This document shows positions 62,715-64,000 of a stretch of DNA of 64,000 bases, one piece after another (position 1 is the stretch's first letter; every line of letters begins with the position of its first letter). The translations under genes were made by a program, and so were the position numbers. Origin of the DNA: JAOUGY01 sp963785075 (lineage in GTDB: Bacteria > Actinomycetota > Acidimicrobiia > Spongiisociales > ZC4RG35); assembly GCA_963785075.1 (NCBI GenBank), contig CAWATW010000003.1, positions 186,001 through 250,000 of the forward strand, in the 5' to 3' direction. A model generated the notes under the pieces. That model made no database searches. It was given only the letters and a program-made list of their open reading frames with translations, and was not told the origin of the DNA.

Positions 62715-63230
62715 GTGACGACGCTGATGGATCCGACCTCCGAACGTCAACAGGCGGAGCGCCCCCGCACCGCGCGACTCGACGCGCTCGCGGGGACGAC
62801 CATCGGTCTGCTGGACATCTCAAAACCGCGCGGCAACGTCTTCCTCGACCGTCTGGAGCAGCTCCTCAGGCTCCGCGGCGCCGAGGTGAGGCGCTACTCG
62901 AAGCCGACCTTCTCGAAACCGGCACCGGTCGACCTCCGTCACCTCATCTCCACCGAGTGCGACGCCGTCATCGAAGCGCTCGCCGATTGAGGGAGTTGCA
63001 CGTCGTGCAGTGTGCACGACATCACCAACATGGAAGAACGTGGCCTCCCGGGGGTGTTCGTCGCCTCGATCGAATTCGAAACGGCAGCATCTGCCCAGGC
63101 GGAAGCCCTCGGATTCGACCCCGCCCGTGTGTTCGTTCCTCACCCGATCCAGGACCGCACCGATGACGAGATGATGCAGCTCGCCGACGACGCTGTCGAC
63201 GCGATCGTCGATCTGCTCACGTCGGACTGA
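62715..63230 (+). CDS. UGSC-type selenoprotein (selenocysteine at in-frame TGA 62988-62990)
   Basis: Read as one frame of 172 codons with one internal TGA at codon 92. The upstream part (LAGTTIGLLDISKPRGNVFL, HLISTECDAVIEALAD) and the downstream part (TSCSVHDITNMEERGLPGV, FVASIEFETAASAQAEALGF) form one continuous protein. The junction reads ALAD-U-GSC-TSC-S, the defining motif of the UGSC selenoprotein family; C95 and C98 could form a selenenylsulfide with U92. The GTG at 62715 has AGGAG ~6 bases upstream. A hairpin with SECIS geometry follows the TGA. Redox role inferred from the motif and from the CxxC protein upstream. The 3' end overlaps the convergent TPR gene by 14 bases. Confidence 0.9.
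62988..63020 (+). promoter_or_regulatory. selenocysteine codon plus candidate bacterial SECIS hairpin
   Basis: TGA at 62988-62990 is followed after 11 bases by a perfect 7-bp stem, GTCGTGC (63002-63008) with GCACGAC (63014-63020), closing on a 5-base AGTGT loop. The loop begins 18 bases after the TGA; in E. coli fdhF the apical loop begins about 17 bases after its UGA, so the spacing fits recoding by SelB. Confidence 0.75.
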
Positions 63231-64000
63231 TGTCAGGGACCACCGAACGCCAGTCCTCGGCTCGTGCGCCGTCGGCAAAATGCTGTTCGAAAGGGACACC
63301 GGATTCGCGGGCCAACGCCTCGGCTCGGGCGACATGCCGCCGCTCGCCGCCCACGAGCGGAACGCCGAGAGCTCGCCGGAGGCGGTCGGACGCACCGAGC
63401 AAGCGGGCTGCGTCGCGTCCGCGATCGGTCAGCGACATCGCCAGTGCCAAGCCTTCGAGCGTGAACGCCACGCTCAACGGATCCCCTGACTCTTCGTTGA
63501 TCGCCAGCGCCTCGCGATGGAGGGCTTCGGCACCTTCCCCGTTGCCGGCGGACGACTCCACCAATCCCAGGTTGTCGAGGGTGTGAGCCACTCCCGCCCA
63601 TGCGTCGAGCATGCGATAGATGTTCAGTGCCTCCTCGTGGGCCGATCTGGCTTCAACCAACCAGTTCGTGACGTGCAGCACTCTCCCGAGTGTGTTCAGC
63701 GCGTTGGCCCGGGCGCCACCACCCCCGAGCCGATCGGCGTACGCCACGGCCGCCTGTGCGAGCTCGAGCGCCTGCGACGATCGGCCCGCGAGCATGGCGC
63801 TGTTGGCGAGCTGACTCCGAGCGAGCGACCCGTCGTACTGAAGCTCCATCTGGTCTGAGATCCGAACGACTTCCCGGTACGCCTCATCGGCGGCCTCATA
63901 CTCGCCGCACATCAGATTCAGGGTTCCGAGCACGCTCAGCGCTGTCGCCTGACGCCAATGATCCTGTGAACGGCCGAGCAAGTCCACCGCCCGCCGCGCA
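63217..64000 (-). CDS. TPR-rich C-terminal part of a large regulator, 5' end outside the window
   Basis: At least 261 residues, open to the window edge on the minus strand and ending at 63217. Successive helical pairs (ALSVLGTLNLMCGEYEAADE, SQLANSAMLAGRSSQALELA, ANALNTLGRVLHVTNWLVEA, VAHTLDNLGLVESSAGNGEG) are TPR units. The final ~80 residues (FTLEGLALAMSLTDRGRDAA, LLGASDRLRRALGVPL) match the C-terminal end of large AfsR/LuxR-type ATPase regulators. The DNA-binding and ATPase parts would lie beyond 64000. Tail-to-tail with the selenoprotein gene. Confidence 0.7.
   Translation of the reverse strand, partial: ARRAVDLLGRSQDHWRQATALSVLGTLNLMCGEYEAADEAYREVVRISDQMELQYDGSLARSQLANSAMLAGRSSQALELAQAAVAYADRLGGGGARANALNTLGRVLHVTNWLVEARSAHEEALNIYRMLDAWAGVAHTLDNLGLVESSAGNGEGAEALHREALAINEESGDPLSVAFTLEGLALAMSLTDRGRDAARLLGASDRLRRALGVPLVGGERRHVARAEALARESGVPFEQHFADGARAEDWRSVVPDISPT

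Noticed and set aside
62691..62990. A short stand-alone hypothetical protein ending at TGA 62988-62990
   Set aside because: The same frame continues without another stop to 63230, with the UGSC motif and a SECIS-like hairpin directly across the TGA.

Overview
This 64-kb window comes from a GC-rich actinobacterium. The gene content points to Acidimicrobiia or a close relative: a deazaflavin (F420)-type nitroreductase, a SARP-type regulator, a methylmalonyl-CoA epimerase followed by an acyl-CoA carboxylase epsilon-like gene, two MOP flippases in tandem, and many GTG/TTG starts with ATGA or GTGA overlaps. The taxonomic placement is inference; there is no rRNA gene or intact tRNA gene here. Most of the window is chromosomal housekeeping DNA, and the clearest mobile segment is at about 5.2-8.3 kb.

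Layout. 0-4.9 kb: toxin-antitoxin genes (a PIN toxin end, then an RHH/PIN pair), an ABM-like monooxygenase, an aminotransferase scar, and two tandem pterin-dehydratase-like/VOC fusion genes, the second with an (AG)11 tract at its ribosome-binding position. 5.2-8.3 kb: an IS110-family transposase with a long 5' non-coding region (possible bridge RNA), a decayed IS3-like element and a detached tRNA 3' end. 8.3-11.9 kb: a MarR-controlled redox operon with a perfect operator palindrome, and a frameshifted Gfo/Idh gene. 12.1-14.6 kb: purM-purF. 14.7-26.1 kb: two paralogous ABC-2 exporters flanking an acyl-CoA dehydrogenase, a frameshifted acetoacetyl-CoA synthetase, a DUF445 protein, dgt and a deoxynucleotidase. 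26.2-33.3 kb: dnaX, then an inserted hydrolase plus heterodimeric ABC exporter, then ybaB-recR. 33.3-33.75 kb: a heptanucleotide array.

33.8-46.4 kb: a queuosine-tRNA mannosyltransferase-like gene, a TRAP transporter split into convergent units, a cyclophilin, an EVE protein, glpX-thiolase, a photolyase-like protein with an apparently permuted domain order, an M50 protease, and the epimerase/epsilon pair. 46.4-47.1 kb: a second heptad locus and a 180-bp tandem duplication. 47.1-58.2 kb: ilvE, two MurJ-type flippases with a PHP phosphoesterase, a catalytically degenerate cyclophilin, lysC-asd, an LspA-like membrane protein, an alpha/beta hydrolase and a SARP-cNMP regulator.

58.3-63.2 kb is the most notable region. 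A GntR regulator diverges from a beta-hydroxyacid dehydrogenase, a cupin, a hydratase/FAH-like enzyme and a CxxC-containing protein of 478 residues. These are followed by a UGSC-type selenoprotein whose selenocysteine codon is an in-frame TGA at 62988-62990, with a SECIS-like hairpin directly downstream. Conventional gene calling would split this gene into two small hypothetical ORFs. The order suggests a selenium-dependent catabolic or redox module in which the CxxC protein may service the selenoprotein (inference).

Four single-base frameshifts (Gfo/Idh, acetoacetyl-CoA synthetase, an ABC-2 permease remnant, a transposase orfA) are either real decay or assembly indels.
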